This document shows positions 46,472-56,359 of a DNA stretch of 64,000 nt, one piece after another (the first letter of the stretch is position 1; the number at the start of each line of letters is the position of its first letter). Source of the DNA: Dermacoccus abyssi. GTDB lineage: Bacteria > Actinomycetota > Actinomycetes > Actinomycetales > Dermatophilaceae. The notes below the pieces were generated by a model. That model was not told where the DNA came from. It made no database searches and saw only the letters and a list, made by a program, of their open reading frames with translations. The DNA is taken from the NCBI RefSeq assembly GCF_003515945.1, contig NZ_QWLM01000002.1, positions 186,001 to 250,000 of the forward strand, given 5' to 3'. A program made the translations under genes and the position numbers.

Positions 46472-48323
46472 GCCCGGCCCCCTTCAGCCTCGGCGTGGGA
46501 TGCGTCGGCATCGTCCCCGTCACCGTCATTGACGTCCGCGGCATCAGGGGCAGCACCCTCGGCTTCCTCCACCTCGTACGCGCTGAGTAGCGCCGCGTAC
46601 CCGGGGTGGCCGGCCATGAGTTCGTCGTGACGGCCGCTGGCGGCCACCCGTCCGTTCTCGAGGTACACGACGCGGTCCGCGAGCAGGATGCTCGAGCGGC
46701 GGTGCGCGACGATGACGGTGGTGCTGCCCTCGGTCGCAGAACGCAGCGACGTGAGGATGTCGCCTTCGACGGCGGGGTCGATCGCGCTCGTCGAGTCGTC
46801 GAGCACGACGAGACCGGGTTTACCGGCGATCACTCGTGCGAGCGCGATGCGCTGACGCTGACCGCCCGACAGGCGCGAACCACGCTCACCGAGCGCCTCG
46901 TCCCGACCGTGCGGCAGGGCCTCGACGAACGTCGCCGCGTGCGCGACGTCGAGTGCGTGATCGACCTCGCCGCGACCGAGATCCGAGCGCCCCAGCGCCA
47001 CGTTCTCCTCGCTCGACTCGTTGAACACGAACGCGTCCTGCGTCGCGAGCGCCACCCGCTCCTCACGGTTCGCCACGCCACCGATGTCGTGACCACCCAC
47101 CTCGACGACGCCGGCCGTCGGCGGGGTGAGCCCGACGAGCACCTGAGCGAGCGTGCTCTTGCCCGAGCCCGTCGCACCGACGACGGCGAGCGAGCCGCCG
47201 GCGGGAACCTCGAGGTCGACGCCGGTGAGCGCGGGAGCGTCGGCGTCCTCGTACGTGAACGAGACACCGCGCGCCCGCAGCTCCAACGGCCCTTCGGGCA
47301 GGGACGCCTCCCGGCGGCGCGGCGGCAGATCGGCTGCGTCGTCGAGGATCGGCTTGACGCGCTTCCACCCGATGGCCACCTGCGGGAGGCTGAACAGGAT
47401 CCAACCGAAGGCGCGCACCGGCCACGCGAGCAGGCTGAAGAGGTAGGCGACCTGAACGACGTCAGCGGCCGTGATCGAGCCCGAGGCCACACGTTCGGCA
47501 CGACCACGACGACGGCGAGCGACCCGAGCGTCGGCAGCGCATTCGTCATCGGGTCGAAGATGCCCTCGGTCCGTCCGAGACGGATGTTGGCATCACGCAG
47601 TTCTTCGGCCGAGCGCGTGAGGCGCGCGGTCTCCGAGTCGGCGCGACCGAGCGCCTTGACGACGAGCGCGCCGTCGAAGCTCTCGTCGGCCACGGTGCTC
47701 ACCTGCGCGCGGGCCGCCTGCGATGCCTCGACACGACGGCGCATGACGATCTGGAACCAGTAGTTGATGACGATGAGCAGCGGGAACACGACGAGCGCGA
47801 CGAAGCCCAGGACGACGTCGACGAGGAAGATCGAGACGAAGCCGAAGAGCAGCATGATGGCGACGCCGAGCGCCATGGGCAGTGGCTGGAAGATGTTCCA
47901 GATCGTCTCGACGTCCGAGTTCGCGTGCGAGAGCAGACGTCCCGAGGGATGTACCTGGTGCCAACGCATCGGCAGGTCCTGGTAGGCGCGCGTCACCCGA
48001 CGCCGCGTCGAGGCGATGAGGTTGTTGTACGTGATGCCGGCGGCGATACGTCGCACGATGACGGCGATGACGTTGAGGAACACGACGCCGCCGAGTTGCC
48101 AGGCCACCTGCCAGGCCATCGCGCCGGTGAGTTCGCCCTCGCGCACGGCAGGCGTGACGACGTCCGCCACGAGCCCGCCGATCACGGACGCGGTGAGCAC
48201 GGTGAGCACGCCGTAGCCGGTCGCCCCGAGAACGGAGAAGACGAACCAGCGCCACTCCTCACGGCACCCTTCCAGGGTGACGCGAACGGGTGACGCGTCG
48301 GGGGCCAGGTCGGCTGCACTCAC
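46468..48323 (-). pseudogene. ABC exporter subunit with degenerate ATPase site, one-base frameshift
   Basis: 618 residues if repaired. GTG at 48323 (AAAGGAA upstream) opens six membrane helices. The frame is lost after GSLAVVVVVP near 47497 and regained as VASGSITAADVVQVAY. Restoring one C in a CC pair gives a continuous VVVPERVASG. The ATPase domain is intact: GATGSGKST, signature LSGGQRQ, and Walker B VVLDDSTSAID with Asp where the catalytic Glu should be, as in the degenerate half of heterodimeric exporters. The C-terminal 40 residues are acidic (DVNDGDGDDADAS). It is coupled to the partner gene by ATGA. Confidence 0.9.
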
Positions 48324-48371
48324 GCGGGGGTTCCTTTGCTCGCTCGGTCGCGGGGGTGACAACATTGCGCC

Positions 48372-49016
48372 ATGCCGAACTATGCCCAAGCCGAACGACA
48401 GGCTCTCTGCGACACCGCCCTACGGATCGGACCGGACGCTCCGACGCTCTGCGACGGCTGGACCGTGAAGGACCTCCTGGCCCACCTCGCGATGCGTGAG
48501 CGTCGCCCGGAGGCCGTCGGCATCCTTCTGCCCCAGGCACGCGACCTCGCCGAGCGTACCCGCGCGCGCTACGCGCTGCGTCCCTTCGAGGACCTCGTCG
48601 ACATGGTGCGCCGCGGCCCGCACGAGTTCTCGCCCTTCCGCATCCCCGCGGTCGACGCGCGCGCGAACCTGCAGGAGTACTTCATCCACCACGAGGATAT
48701 CCTGCGCGCGCAGCTGCCTTACGCCGACGAGTCGCAGGTGCGCACCGTCGGTGAGCGCCTGCAGAACTCGCTTTACGCCGCCCTGCCGGCCGCCGGCACG
48801 ATGATGCTGCGCCACTCGCGGATGCGCGTTGCCGCCCTCTGCCCGGGACGCACGCCGGTTGCCCTCACCAGCCCCGACGAGCCGCTCGGTGAAGTGGTCA
48901 TCGAGGGCCTGCCCAGCGAGGTTCTCCTCCACCTGGCGGGCCGCATGAGCTTCGTTCAGTTCGCGGGCGAGCCGGACGACATCAACCGCTTCGCGTCGAC
49001 GCCGAAGGGCATCTGA
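48372..49016 (+). CDS. TIGR03085-family protein (DinB/mycothiol-dependent-isomerase-like fold)
   Basis: 214-residue soluble protein. TLCDGWTVKDLLAHLAMRE and the EYFIHHEDILRAQ segment are diagnostic of TIGR03085, a branch of the maleylpyruvate isomerase/DinB helical-bundle superfamily found in actinobacteria; the two histidines could bind metal. Proteins of this fold often use mycothiol as cofactor. The exact reaction is unknown. It is divergent from the ABC pair by 48 bases and followed by a strong terminator. Confidence 0.87.
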   Translation: MPNYAQAERQALCDTALRIGPDAPTLCDGWTVKDLLAHLAMRERRPEAVGILLPQARDLAERTRARYALRPFEDLVDMVRRGPHEFSPFRIPAVDARANLQEYFIHHEDILRAQLPYADESQVRTVGERLQNSLYAALPAAGTMMLRHSRMRVAALCPGRTPVALTSPDEPLGEVVIEGLPSEVLLHLAGRMSFVQFAGEPDDINRFASTPKGI

Positions 49017-49045
49017 CCAGCGTCCTTCCTTGCTAGTTCAACGAA

Positions 49046-49082
49046 TTCGGGCCTCACCTTCGAGTTGAAGGTGAGGCCCGAA
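49046..49082. terminator. Bidirectional terminator hairpin
   Basis: A perfect 16-bp stem (49046-49061 with 49067-49082) with a GAGTT loop lies between the convergent TIGR03085 (+) and hisF (-) genes. TTCG precedes and GAAA follows. Confidence 0.85.
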
Positions 49083-49096
49083 ATCGAGTGGCGCGT

Positions 49097-49849
49097 TCAG
49101 CGCACCGGCGCACCGGTGGCTGCCAGGGCCTGCTTGACGTCGCCGATCGTCATCTCGCCGTAGTGGAAGACGGAGGCTGCGAGCACGGCGTCGGCGCCGG
49201 CTTCGACCGCGGCCGGGAAGTGCTCGACGGCGCCCGCGCCACCACTCGCGATGAGAGGCACGGTGACCTCGCGGCGCACTGCCTCGATGAGTTCGAGGTC
49301 GAATCCGCGCTTCGTGCCGTCGGCGTCCATCGAGTTGAGCAGGATCTCCCCTGCCCCCAACTCCTCCGCGCGCGCACACCACTCGACGGCCTCCAGGCCG
49401 GAGCTCGTGCGGCCGCCGTGCGTCGTCACCTCATAGCGCCCGTCGATGCGCCGCACGTCCGCGGACAGCACGAGAACCTGGGCGCCGAAGCGGTCGGCGA
49501 TCTCGGCGATGACCTCGGGGCGGGCGATGGCACCGGTGTTGATACCCACCTTGTCCGCGCCCGAACGCAACAGTCGGTCGACGTCGCCGACAGTGCGCAC
49601 GCCTCCCCCGACGGTGAGGGGAATGAAGACCTGCTCGGCCGTGCGCGCGACGAGGTCGTACGTCGTCGATCGGTCCGCCGAGCTCGCGGTGACGTCGAGG
49701 AAGGTGAGTTCGTCAGCGCCCTGACGCTCGTAGCGTGCCGCGAGTTCGACGGGGTCGCCCGCGTCACGAAGATTCTCGAAGTTGACGCCCTTGACGACGC
49801 GTCCTGCGTCGACGTCGAGACAGGGAATGACACGTACCGCAACCGACAT
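49097..49849 (-). CDS. hisF: Imidazole glycerol phosphate synthase cyclase subunit
   Basis: 250-residue TIM barrel forming imidazole glycerol phosphate and AICAR with ammonia from His[18 protein letters not shown] and [10 protein letters not shown] hold the catalytic Asp11-type residue and partners; VGGGVRT and [12 protein letters not shown] bind the two phosphates. No other his gene is adjacent. TAGGCT seven bases before the ATG indicates a leaderless, separate transcript. Confidence 0.97.
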   Translation of the reverse strand: MSVAVRVIPCLDVDAGRVVKGVNFENLRDAGDPVELAARYERQGADELTFLDVTASSADRSTTYDLVARTAEQVFIPLTVGGGVRTVGDVDRLLRSGADKVGINTGAIARPEVIAEIADRFGAQVLVLSADVRRIDGRYEVTTHGGRTSSGLEAVEWCARAEELGAGEILLNSMDADGTKRGFDLELIEAVRREVTVPLIASGGAGAVEHFPAAVEAGADAVLAASVFHYGEMTIGDVKQALAATGAPVR

Positions 49850-49856
49850 GGCACCG

Positions 49857-49862
49857 AGCCTA
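49857..49862 (-). promoter_or_regulatory. -10 element of hisF, leaderless start
   Basis: TAGGCT on the minus strand lies seven bases before the ATG at 49849, the same hexamer and spacing as polA. Confidence 0.45.
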
Positions 49863-49888
49863 AGCCCTCAGGCCCCGCGCCCGGCCGG

Positions 49889-49894
49889 TACGTT
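49889..49894 (+). promoter_or_regulatory. -10 element of the P-loop kinase gene, leaderless start
   Basis: TACGTT ends six bases before the GTG at 49901. With the hisF element it makes a compact divergent promoter pair in 51 bases. Confidence 0.4.
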
Positions 49895-49900
49895 TGCTCC

Positions 49901-50512
49901 GTGAACACGCCGCCCATCGCCGTCCAATCGCCCGGTCTCGCCGCGGTGCCGACGTTGTCACCGGACGCCGTGCTCGCGTGGTTCGACACCCGCGCGTCCC
50001 TGAACGAGCGTTGGCTGTTCACACTCGACGGGCGCTCCGGAGCAGGTAAGACCCAGCTCTCGGACCGCCTCGCTCAGCACTACCCTCACGCCCAGGTGCT
50101 TCACCTCGACGACCTCTACCGCGATTGGGACAGCCTGCCCAGCGGCGTGTTGCGTGCCCGCCAGCTCGTCGAACACTGGCGCGCCGGCCGCTCTCCGAGT
50201 TACAAGCCGACGCAGTGGGCCGGTGTGCCACCGCGCGAGCGTGAGCCCATCCACGCCACCCGCTCCCTCATCGTCGAGGGCGTCGGCGCCGGATGGGTGG
50301 GACAGAACATCGCGGAGGGCTCGGCGTGGCTGGAGGCCTCGCGCGAGCAGCGGCGCATCCGTGCACTGCGTCGCGACGGCGAGATGTTCGCGCCGTACTG
50401 GGTGAGCTGGGAGGCGCAGGAACGGTCCTGGTTCACCGCGCATCCGCCCCGGGCGGACGTCGTCGTCGACGCGAGCGATCTCACGGACGAAGAACGCTCC
50501 GCTGCGCACTGA
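49901..50512 (+). CDS. P-loop kinase-like protein (uridine kinase family)
   Basis: 203-residue P-loop protein. Walker A is DGRSGAGKTQLS near residues 43-54; VLHLDDLYRDWDSL is the Asp-containing acceptor segment of the uridine kinase/phosphoribulokinase group; RSLIVEGVGAG is the Walker B-like strand. It probably phosphorylates a nucleoside or other small molecule; the family members in actinobacteria are uncharacterised. GTG at 49901 is supported by the -10 at the leaderless distance; the reading frame is open upstream through the hisF shadow. Confidence 0.8.
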   Translation: MNTPPIAVQSPGLAAVPTLSPDAVLAWFDTRASLNERWLFTLDGRSGAGKTQLSDRLAQHYPHAQVLHLDDLYRDWDSLPSGVLRARQLVEHWRAGRSPSYKPTQWAGVPPREREPIHATRSLIVEGVGAGWVGQNIAEGSAWLEASREQRRIRALRRDGEMFAPYWVSWEAQERSWFTAHPPRADVVVDASDLTDEERSAAH

Positions 50513-50546
50513 GGCCGCCGACCTGCCTCAACCAGAACGTGACCGT

Positions 50547-51008
50547 TCAGTCGTTCGGGATCTCGCCCTGATTGACGTGGACGAGAGCGGCCAGCCGTGA
50601 GGCCTCCGCCTCGGCGGACGGGCCGTCGGCGCGCTGGATCGCCATGACGGCGAGCTGCTCGGTGTCGGCCAGGTCGAGCAGGCACCACGGGCGCCCGCCG
50701 CCGAACTGGACGCCAACGATCTCGGCCCACGGCACGAAGCGCTTCGTCAGCAGGTTGCGCACCGTGATGCCCTCGGGCGACGGCTCGGCCTTGACGAGCC
50801 CCCACCGGCTCAGACCCCAGCCGAGGAAACAGCCGAAGAAGAACACGGCCCACTTGTCGAGCATCGTCCAACCGGTAGCCCCGCCGGTGGGCAGGACGAC
50901 GAAGGCGACGACACCGAAGGTCACGACCATCGCCACGGCGGCTGCGAAGGCCACCGCTCGGCCGCGACGCGGAATGAACGGACGATAGGCGTCCTCGTTC
51001 TTGGCCAT
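50547..51008 (-). CDS. PH-like domain membrane protein
   Basis: 153-residue protein with two N-terminal membrane helices (about 18-38 and 50-68) and a C-terminal bacterial PH-like domain (about 70-135), including VRNLLTKRFVPWAEIVGVQF, typical of actinobacterial bPH proteins. It lies 39 bases after hisG on the same strand, an arrangement kept in many actinobacteria. Its function is unknown. Confidence 0.8.
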   Translation of the reverse strand: MAKNEDAYRPFIPRRGRAVAFAAAVAMVVTFGVVAFVVLPTGGATGWTMLDKWAVFFFGCFLGWGLSRWGLVKAEPSPEGITVRNLLTKRFVPWAEIVGVQFGGGRPWCLLDLADTEQLAVMAIQRADGPSAEAEASRLAALVHVNQGEIPND

Positions 51009-51047
51009 GGGATGACTCCTCTCGGGTGCTCGGGCGCGAGGCGTGGA

Positions 51048-51893
51048 TCAGAGCCGGCAGGCGGCGATGTCGGTGACGAGGATGGCGCGCGCCCCGAGGT
51101 CGTACAACTCGTCCATGACGCGGTTGAGCGAACGGCGGTGCACCATGACGCGCACGGCGACCTGGTTCGGGTCGTGAAGCGGCGACACGGTGGGCGACTC
51201 GCTGCCGGGCGTCAGCGCGGCGGCCTCCTCGACGAGTGCGGCGTCGATGTCGTAATCCATCATGACGTAGTGGCGCGCGGTGAGAACGCCCTCGAGACGG
51301 CGCACGAGAGTCGCGGCCTGACCGGACAGCTCGCGGTCGGAGGGACGGATGAGCAGGGCCTCGCTCGTGAGGATCGGGTCACCGAAGACCTCGAGTCCGG
51401 CGTTGCGCAGGGTCGTACCGGTCTCGACGACGTCGGCGATGACGTCGGCGACGCCGAGCGTCACAGCCGTCTCGACCGCACCGTCGAGGCGAACGACCTC
51501 AGCGTTCACACCGTTCTTCTCGAGGTCGGCCCTGACGAGGCCGGCGAACGACGTCGCGATCCGTCGACCTTCGAGGTCGGCAACGCTCGACGCGACGCCC
51601 GGACGCCCGGCGTAGCGGAACGTGGACGCCCCGAAGCCGAGCTGCAGGTGCTCGACGGCCTTGGAACCGGAGTCGAGCATGAGGTCGCGCCCGGTGATAC
51701 CCAGGTCGAGGGTTCCCGAGCCGACGTAGACGGCGATGTCCTTGGGGCGCAGGAAGAAGAACTCGACCTCGTTGTCGGCGTCCACGACGACGAGTTCCTT
51801 GGAGTCGCGGCGCCCGCGGTAGCCGGCCTCCTTGAGCATCGAGGCGGCGGATTCGGAAAGGGCGCCCTTGTTGGGGACTGCGACGCGCAGCAT
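51048..51893 (-). CDS. hisG: ATP phosphoribosyltransferase (long form)
   Basis: 281-residue HisG catalysing the first step of histidine synthesis. LRVAVPNKGALSE opens domain I, and DVVETGTTLRNAGL is the PRPP loop. The C-terminal ACT-like regulatory domain (about 210-281) makes it the long, histidine-inhibited, HisZ-independent form. GGAAGGACACC precedes the ATG at 51893, 14 bases after hisE. Confidence 0.97.
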   Translation of the reverse strand: MLRVAVPNKGALSESAASMLKEAGYRGRRDSKELVVVDADNEVEFFFLRPKDIAVYVGSGTLDLGITGRDLMLDSGSKAVEHLQLGFGASTFRYAGRPGVASSVADLEGRRIATSFAGLVRADLEKNGVNAEVVRLDGAVETAVTLGVADVIADVVETGTTLRNAGLEVFGDPILTSEALLIRPSDRELSGQAATLVRRLEGVLTARHYVMMDYDIDAALVEEAAALTPGSESPTVSPLHDPNQVAVRVMVHRRSLNRVMDELYDLGARAILVTDIAACRL

Positions 51894-51907
51894 GGTGTCC
51901 TTCCGGC

Positions 51908-52171
51908 TCAGAGGTGGGAGTAGACGTCGTCGAGCGTGATGCCGCGCTCGATCATGAGCACCTGCAGGTGGTACAGGAGCTGGCTGATCTCCTCGGCCGC
52001 AGCGGCGTTGCCCTCGTGCTCGGCGGCCATCCACACCTCGGCGGCCTCCTCGACGATCTTCTTGCCGATGAAGTGCACACCCCGGTCGAGTTCGGCGACG
52101 GTGGCGGAACCCTCCGGACGCGTCTGCACCTTCTCATTGAGTTCGGCCCACAGCTCTTCGAACGTCTTCAC
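51908..52171 (-). CDS. hisE: Phosphoribosyl-ATP pyrophosphatase
   Basis: 87-residue all-helical enzyme hydrolysing PR-ATP to [22 protein letters not shown] and [14 protein letters not shown] provide the metal-binding acidic residues. GTG at 52171 gives the family length; upstream starts would add an unrelated tail. TAACCT at 52185..52180 lies eight bases upstream, and ribH ends 67 bases before, so hisE-hisG-PH-like probably has its own promoter. Confidence 0.95.
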   Translation of the reverse strand: MKTFEELWAELNEKVQTRPEGSATVAELDRGVHFIGKKIVEEAAEVWMAAEHEGNAAAAEEISQLLYHLQVLMIERGITLDDVYSHL

Positions 52172-52238
52172 AGGGTGCAAGGTTACCGGTCGCGCAGGTG
52201 CGGCCCGCGCGCCGTCCGGCATGGAAGCCGGACGACGA

Positions 52239-52715
52239 TCACGCACCGAGCGCGCGCAGCGTCACCTCGGTGGCGACGGCGGCGGTCGCGGCCTCGTGGC
52301 CCTTGTCCTCCGAGGAGTTCTCCAGGCCCGCACGGTCGAGGGCCTGCTCGTCGTTGTCGCATGTGAGCACACCGAAGCCGATGGCCTTGCCCGTCGTGAC
52401 GCCGATCTGGGTGAGGCCGTCCGTGGCAGCGCTGCAGACGTAGTCGAAGTGCGGCGTTCCGCCACGGATGACGACGCCGAGCGCGACGAGGACGTCGAAC
52501 TTGTCCGCGAGACGCGCGCAGGCCGCCGTCAGTTCGAAGGTGCCGGGCACGCGCACGAGCGTGACGTCGGACTCGGCGACGCCGGCGTCGGCCAGGCCGC
52601 GGCGAGCGCCGTCGATGAGGCCGTTCATCACGACGTCGTGCCAGCTGGCCGCGACGATCGCGACGCGCAGACCCGAGCCGTCGACGTTGAGTTCGGGGGA
52701 ACCGTGTCCACTCAT
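52239..52715 (-). CDS. ribH: Lumazine synthase
   Basis: 158-residue enzyme condensing the RibBA product (dihydroxybutanone phosphate) with the pyrimidine made by RibD to give lumazine. [36 protein letters not shown] (active-site His) and [12 protein letters not shown] are in order. It overlaps ribBA by four bases and ends the riboflavin operon. Confidence 0.97.
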   Translation of the reverse strand: MSGHGSPELNVDGSGLRVAIVAASWHDVVMNGLIDGARRGLADAGVAESDVTLVRVPGTFELTAACARLADKFDVLVALGVVIRGGTPHFDYVCSAATDGLTQIGVTTGKAIGFGVLTCDNDEQALDRAGLENSSEDKGHEAATAAVATEVTLRALGA

Positions 52716-53965
52716 GATGCTTCTCCTACCTGAGGTTCGTCGCCACGGTCGAAGGTGTGACCGAGGCGTTCGATCTTGGTGCGCACGTACGTCGCGTTGT
52801 CAGGCCCCACACCGGCCACGAGCGGAACCCGCTCGACGACCGCGATGCCGAAGCGCGCGAGTTGCTCTGCCTTGTCGGGGTTGTTCGTCAGCAGCCGCAC
52901 GCGGGTGTGACCGAGCGCGCGCAACATGGCGGCCGCCGCACCGTACTCGCGTCCGTCGATGGGCAGCCCTAACTCGACCTGCGCGTCGACGGTGTCGAAG
53001 CCCGCGTCCTGCAGGCCGTACGCGCGCATCTTGTTGAGCAGCCCGACGCCGCGCCCCTCCTGGCCGCGCAGGTACAGCACGACGCCGCCCTCGCGCGAGA
53101 CGAGGCGCTGCGCTTCCCGCAGCTGCGGGCCGCAGTCGCAGCGCAACGAACCGAGGGCGTCACCGGTGAGGCACTCGGAGTGCAGGCGCACGAGCGGCAC
53201 ATCCCCCGGCTCGCGCTCGCTCACGAGGGCCAGGTGCTCAGCGCCGCTCTCGCGGTCCTCGAAGCCCCACGCCGTGAACGTGCCGTACTCCGTCGGCAGG
53301 TTGGCGGAGGCGATGTGCTCGACGCGGTCGTGGCGCCGACGCCACTCGATGAGCTGCTCGATCGTGATGACGGCGAGCCCTTCGGCCTCGGCGAGCTCCA
53401 CGGCACCCGGCAGGCGCATCATCGCGCCGTCGTCGTGGACGAGTTCGACGATCATCGCGACCGGGGAGAGGCCCGCGAGTCGGCACAGGTCGACCGACGC
53501 CTCGGTGTGGCCGTCACGCTCGAGCACGCCGCCCGGTCGGGCGCGCAGCGGGAAGACGTGACCGGGGCGCGTCAGCGCGTCAGGAGGCGTGGTCGGGTCG
53601 GCGAGCACACGCAGCGTCAGTGCGCGGTCGGCGGCCGAGATGCCGGTGTGCACGCCGTCCTTCGCATCAACGGAGATCGTGTACGCGGTGCCCTTCGGGT
53701 CTTCGTTGCGCGAGACCATCGGCGGAAGGAGGAGCCGGTCGGCGACGTCGTCCGGCAACGGTGCGCAGATGACGCCCGAGCTGTGACGGATCGCCCACGC
53801 CATCCATTCGGCGGTCATCGTCTCGCCGGCCATGACGATGTCGGCCTCGTTCTCGCGGTTCTCGTCGTCGGCAACGAGCACGGGGCGTCCGGCACGCAGC
53901 TGCTCGAGGGCGTCCTCGACGCTCGACAGCCGCAGTGCCTCCTCGGATGCGTTCGGGGTGGTCAT
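52712..53965 (-). CDS. ribBA: Bifunctional DHBP synthase / GTP cyclohydrolase II
   Basis: 417-residue fusion. The N-terminal DHBP synthase (about 10-210) has [10 protein letters not shown] and [10 protein letters not shown], the latter followed by [11 protein letters not shown]. The C-terminal GTP cyclohydrolase II has the zinc site [18 protein letters not shown] and the catalytic EGRGVGL. It makes both precursors of riboflavin. ATG at 53965 shares its A with the ribM stop (TGATG) and has GGAGG seven bases upstream; the overlapping GTG at 53968 is less well placed. Confidence 0.97.
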   Translation of the reverse strand: MTTPNASEEALRLSSVEDALEQLRAGRPVLVADDENRENEADIVMAGETMTAEWMAWAIRHSSGVICAPLPDDVADRLLLPPMVSRNEDPKGTAYTISVDAKDGVHTGISAADRALTLRVLADPTTPPDALTRPGHVFPLRARPGGVLERDGHTEASVDLCRLAGLSPVAMIVELVHDDGAMMRLPGAVELAEAEGLAVITIEQLIEWRRRHDRVEHIASANLPTEYGTFTAWGFEDRESGAEHLALVSEREPGDVPLVRLHSECLTGDALGSLRCDCGPQLREAQRLVSREGGVVLYLRGQEGRGVGLLNKMRAYGLQDAGFDTVDAQVELGLPIDGREYGAAAAMLRALGHTRVRLLTNNPDKAEQLARFGIAVVERVPLVAGVGPDNATYVRTKIERLGHTFDRGDEPQVGEAS

Positions 53966-54657
53966 CACGATGCCTCCATCTCACGGGCCGCCACGTCCCG
54001 GCTGCGTGAGGCACGCAGCCACTGGGTGAAGCCGTAGGCGACGAGCAGGGCGTACAGCGCATAGAGCGCAGCACTCGGGTAGTACTTGGAATAGATGAGT
54101 TCAGGCACGCCGACGAGGTCGACGGCCAGCCACATGAGCCAGAAGTCGTTCCAGCCCCGGGCCATGGCGTACGTCGCGAGTAGCGAGCCGACGAAGATCC
54201 AGGCGTCACACCAGAAGTACCACCAAGGGGCGGGCCACCCGGCACCGATGATCTCGAACACCCAGTGCATGATGACGACGCCCGCGCCCCAGGCGATGAC
54301 GTAGCCGAGACGCTGTTTCGCGCTCGCCCAGTGCGGGATGACGGCCTCGCCGGTGCTGCCCTTGTTCTTGCTCTCGCGCCACACGTACCAGCCGTAGAGC
54401 GAGGTAACGATGAAGAAGATCTGACGCCCGGCCTGCCCGAGCATCGGCGCCCGGTCGTCCATGCCGAAGACGAGGCCCGCGAACACGGTGAAGAGCAGCA
54501 CGTTACCGACGATGCCGACCGGCCATGCCCACACCTTGCGGCGCATGCCGCCGATCGCCGAGGCCATGCCGAAGCCGTTGCCGATGATCTCGCGCCACGT
54601 GATCTGCGAGCCGCCGATCGTGAGGTGCGCGGTGTAGATCTGCTCCCAGACGCTCAT
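53965..54657 (-). CDS. ribM: PnuC-family transporter, probable riboflavin uptake protein RibM
   Basis: 230-residue membrane protein with about seven helices. WPVGIVGNVLLF, the WYVWRES loop and WNDFWLMWLAVD follow the PnuC pattern for vitamin-nucleoside facilitators. Its place inside a riboswitch-controlled riboflavin operon, overlapping ribE and ribBA, matches RibM (PnuX) of Corynebacterium and Streptomyces, which imports riboflavin. The position is the reason for choosing riboflavin over nicotinamide riboside. Confidence 0.88.
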   Translation of the reverse strand: MSVWEQIYTAHLTIGGSQITWREIIGNGFGMASAIGGMRRKVWAWPVGIVGNVLLFTVFAGLVFGMDDRAPMLGQAGRQIFFIVTSLYGWYVWRESKNKGSTGEAVIPHWASAKQRLGYVIAWGAGVVIMHWVFEIIGAGWPAPWWYFWCDAWIFVGSLLATYAMARGWNDFWLMWLAVDLVGVPELIYSKYYPSAALYALYALLVAYGFTQWLRASRSRDVAAREMEAS

Positions 54658-55286
54658 GCGCTCTCCGCCTTCGCCAGGCGTTCCTCGAGGGCCGCAAGGC
54701 GCGGGCCGACGAGGTGCTCGACGTACTTGGCGAGCACGTCGACCTCGACGTTGACGGCGTCGCCGACGCTCGCGTCACCGAACGTCGTGAGGTCGAGGGT
54801 CGTCGGAATGAGGCTGACGGTGAAGGTGTCGGTCTCGCGTGAGGCCACCGTGAGCGAGACGCCGTTGAGCGTGATCGAACCCTTCTCCACGACGTAGGGC
54901 GCGAGCTCGACCGGCAGGTCGAAGCGCACGACGCTCCAGCGCTCCCCCGGCTCGATGGCGACGATGCGCGTCGTGCCGTCGACGTGACCCTGCACGACGT
55001 GGCCGCCGAACCGCGCGTCCGCGCGCATGGCGCGCTCCAGGTTGACCGGTGATCCGGGCTGCAGGGCACCGAGGCTCGTGCGGTCGAGCGTCTCCTTCAT
55101 GACGTCGAGCGTGAAGGTGAGGGTGTCGAACGTCGTCACCGTGAGGCAGACGCCGTTGACCGCGATGCTGTCGCCGTGGTGCGCGTCCGTGAGCACCTCG
55201 GCCCCTTCGACGGCCAGGACGACGGCGTCGGCGGTGTGCTCGATCGAGGCAACCCGGCCTTTGGCTTCGACGATTCCGGTGAACAC
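54654..55286 (-). CDS. ribE: Riboflavin synthase alpha chain
   Basis: 210-residue enzyme dismutating two lumazines to riboflavin. It starts with the family hallmark MFTGIVE (GTG codon at 55286). The two homologous barrels repeat the NGVCLTV and NGVSLTV motifs, and GGHVVQGHVDGT lies at the junction. It sits five bases after ribD and overlaps ribM by four. Confidence 0.97.
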   Translation of the reverse strand: MFTGIVEAKGRVASIEHTADAVVLAVEGAEVLTDAHHGDSIAVNGVCLTVTTFDTLTFTLDVMKETLDRTSLGALQPGSPVNLERAMRADARFGGHVVQGHVDGTTRIVAIEPGERWSVVRFDLPVELAPYVVEKGSITLNGVSLTVASRETDTFTVSLIPTTLDLTTFGDASVGDAVNVEVDVLAKYVEHLVGPRLAALEERLAKAESA

Positions 55287-55291
55287 GGTGT

Positions 55292-56359
55292 TCAGCTCTC
55301 CTCACGCGTCGCGAGCGGGCGCAGGGTCAGGCGCAGGTCGGTCTGCGCGGGGGTGGTGGCATCTGCGGGCGTGACGAGGCTCGTCACGTCGACGAGGTCG
55401 AAACGCCGCAGGTCGGTCATGGACGCGGCGCCGAAGTCTGCCGCTGCGGGCCTGCCGGCGCCGAGCATCGCGGGGGCGACGTAGGCGAGTACCTCGTCGA
55501 CGCGCTCGGCCGCGAGGAAGGCGGCGGCGAGCGTTGGCCCGCCCTCGAGCCACACCGCGTGGATGCCGCGCTCGTGCAGCGCCTCGAGAACGGCGTCGAC
55601 GTCGTGGGTGCGCAGCTGGAGGGTCTCGGCTGCGTCGTCGAGGACGCGGGCGTCGGCGGGCAGGTCGCGGCCACCGATGACAACGCGCAGGGGCTGCGTC
55701 GAGAGGTTCGTGCCGTCGGTGTCGCGGACGGTGAGCTGCGGGTCGTCGGCGAGCGCCGTTCCCGTGCCGACGACGACGGCGCCGTGCTGCGCACGCAGCC
55801 GGTGGACGTCCGCGCGGGCCGTGGAACCGGTGATCCATCGGGAGGTGCCGTCGGCGGCAGCGCTGAACCCGTCGAGGGTGGCGGCGAACTTCCAGCGGAC
55901 GACGGGCCGAGCGTGGGTGACGGAGAACGTCCAGTCCTCGTTGAGCGCGGCCCCCTGGCGTGCAAGCTCGGCGTCCTGGTCGACGGCGATGCCCGCGTCG
56001 GCGAGGATGCCCGCTCCCCCGGCGGCTGCGCCGTTCGGGTCGCTCTGGCCGTAGACCACGCGGCCCACACCGGCTGCGACGAGCGCGCGGGCGCAGGACG
56101 GCGTACGGCCCTGGTGGGCACAGGGTTCGAGGGTGACGTAAGCGGTGGCTCCACGCAGGTCCACGCCATCGGCGTTCGCCTCGGCGATGGCCGCCGCTTC
56201 GGCGTGCGGCGTTCCGGCGCCTCGGTGGTAGCCCTCGGCGAGCACCGAGCCGTCGGTCGAGACGATGACGCAGCCGACGCGCGGGTTCGCGTCCGGAAGG
56301 GGCGAAAGAGCCGCGAGCGCGACAGCACGACGCACGGCGCCTGAGCGGTCGAGCTTCAT
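55292..56359 (-). CDS. ribD: Bifunctional riboflavin deaminase-reductase
   Basis: 355-residue fusion. The deaminase domain (about 1-145) has the zinc site TPHAEAAAI and TLEPCAHQGRTPSCARAL. The reductase domain (about 150-355) has ATLDGFSAAADGTSRWIT, where NADPH and substrate bind, and WLEGGPTLA. GGAGGTG precedes the ATG at 56359. It is the first gene behind the FMN riboswitch, about 145 bases downstream. Confidence 0.95.
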   Translation of the reverse strand: MKLDRSGAVRRAVALAALSPLPDANPRVGCVIVSTDGSVLAEGYHRGAGTPHAEAAAIAEANADGVDLRGATAYVTLEPCAHQGRTPSCARALVAAGVGRVVYGQSDPNGAAAGGAGILADAGIAVDQDAELARQGAALNEDWTFSVTHARPVVRWKFAATLDGFSAAADGTSRWITGSTARADVHRLRAQHGAVVVGTGTALADDPQLTVRDTDGTNLSTQPLRVVIGGRDLPADARVLDDAAETLQLRTHDVDAVLEALHERGIHAVWLEGGPTLAAAFLAAERVDEVLAYVAPAMLGAGRPAAADFGAASMTDLRRFDLVDVTSLVTPADATTPAQTDLRLTLRPLATREES

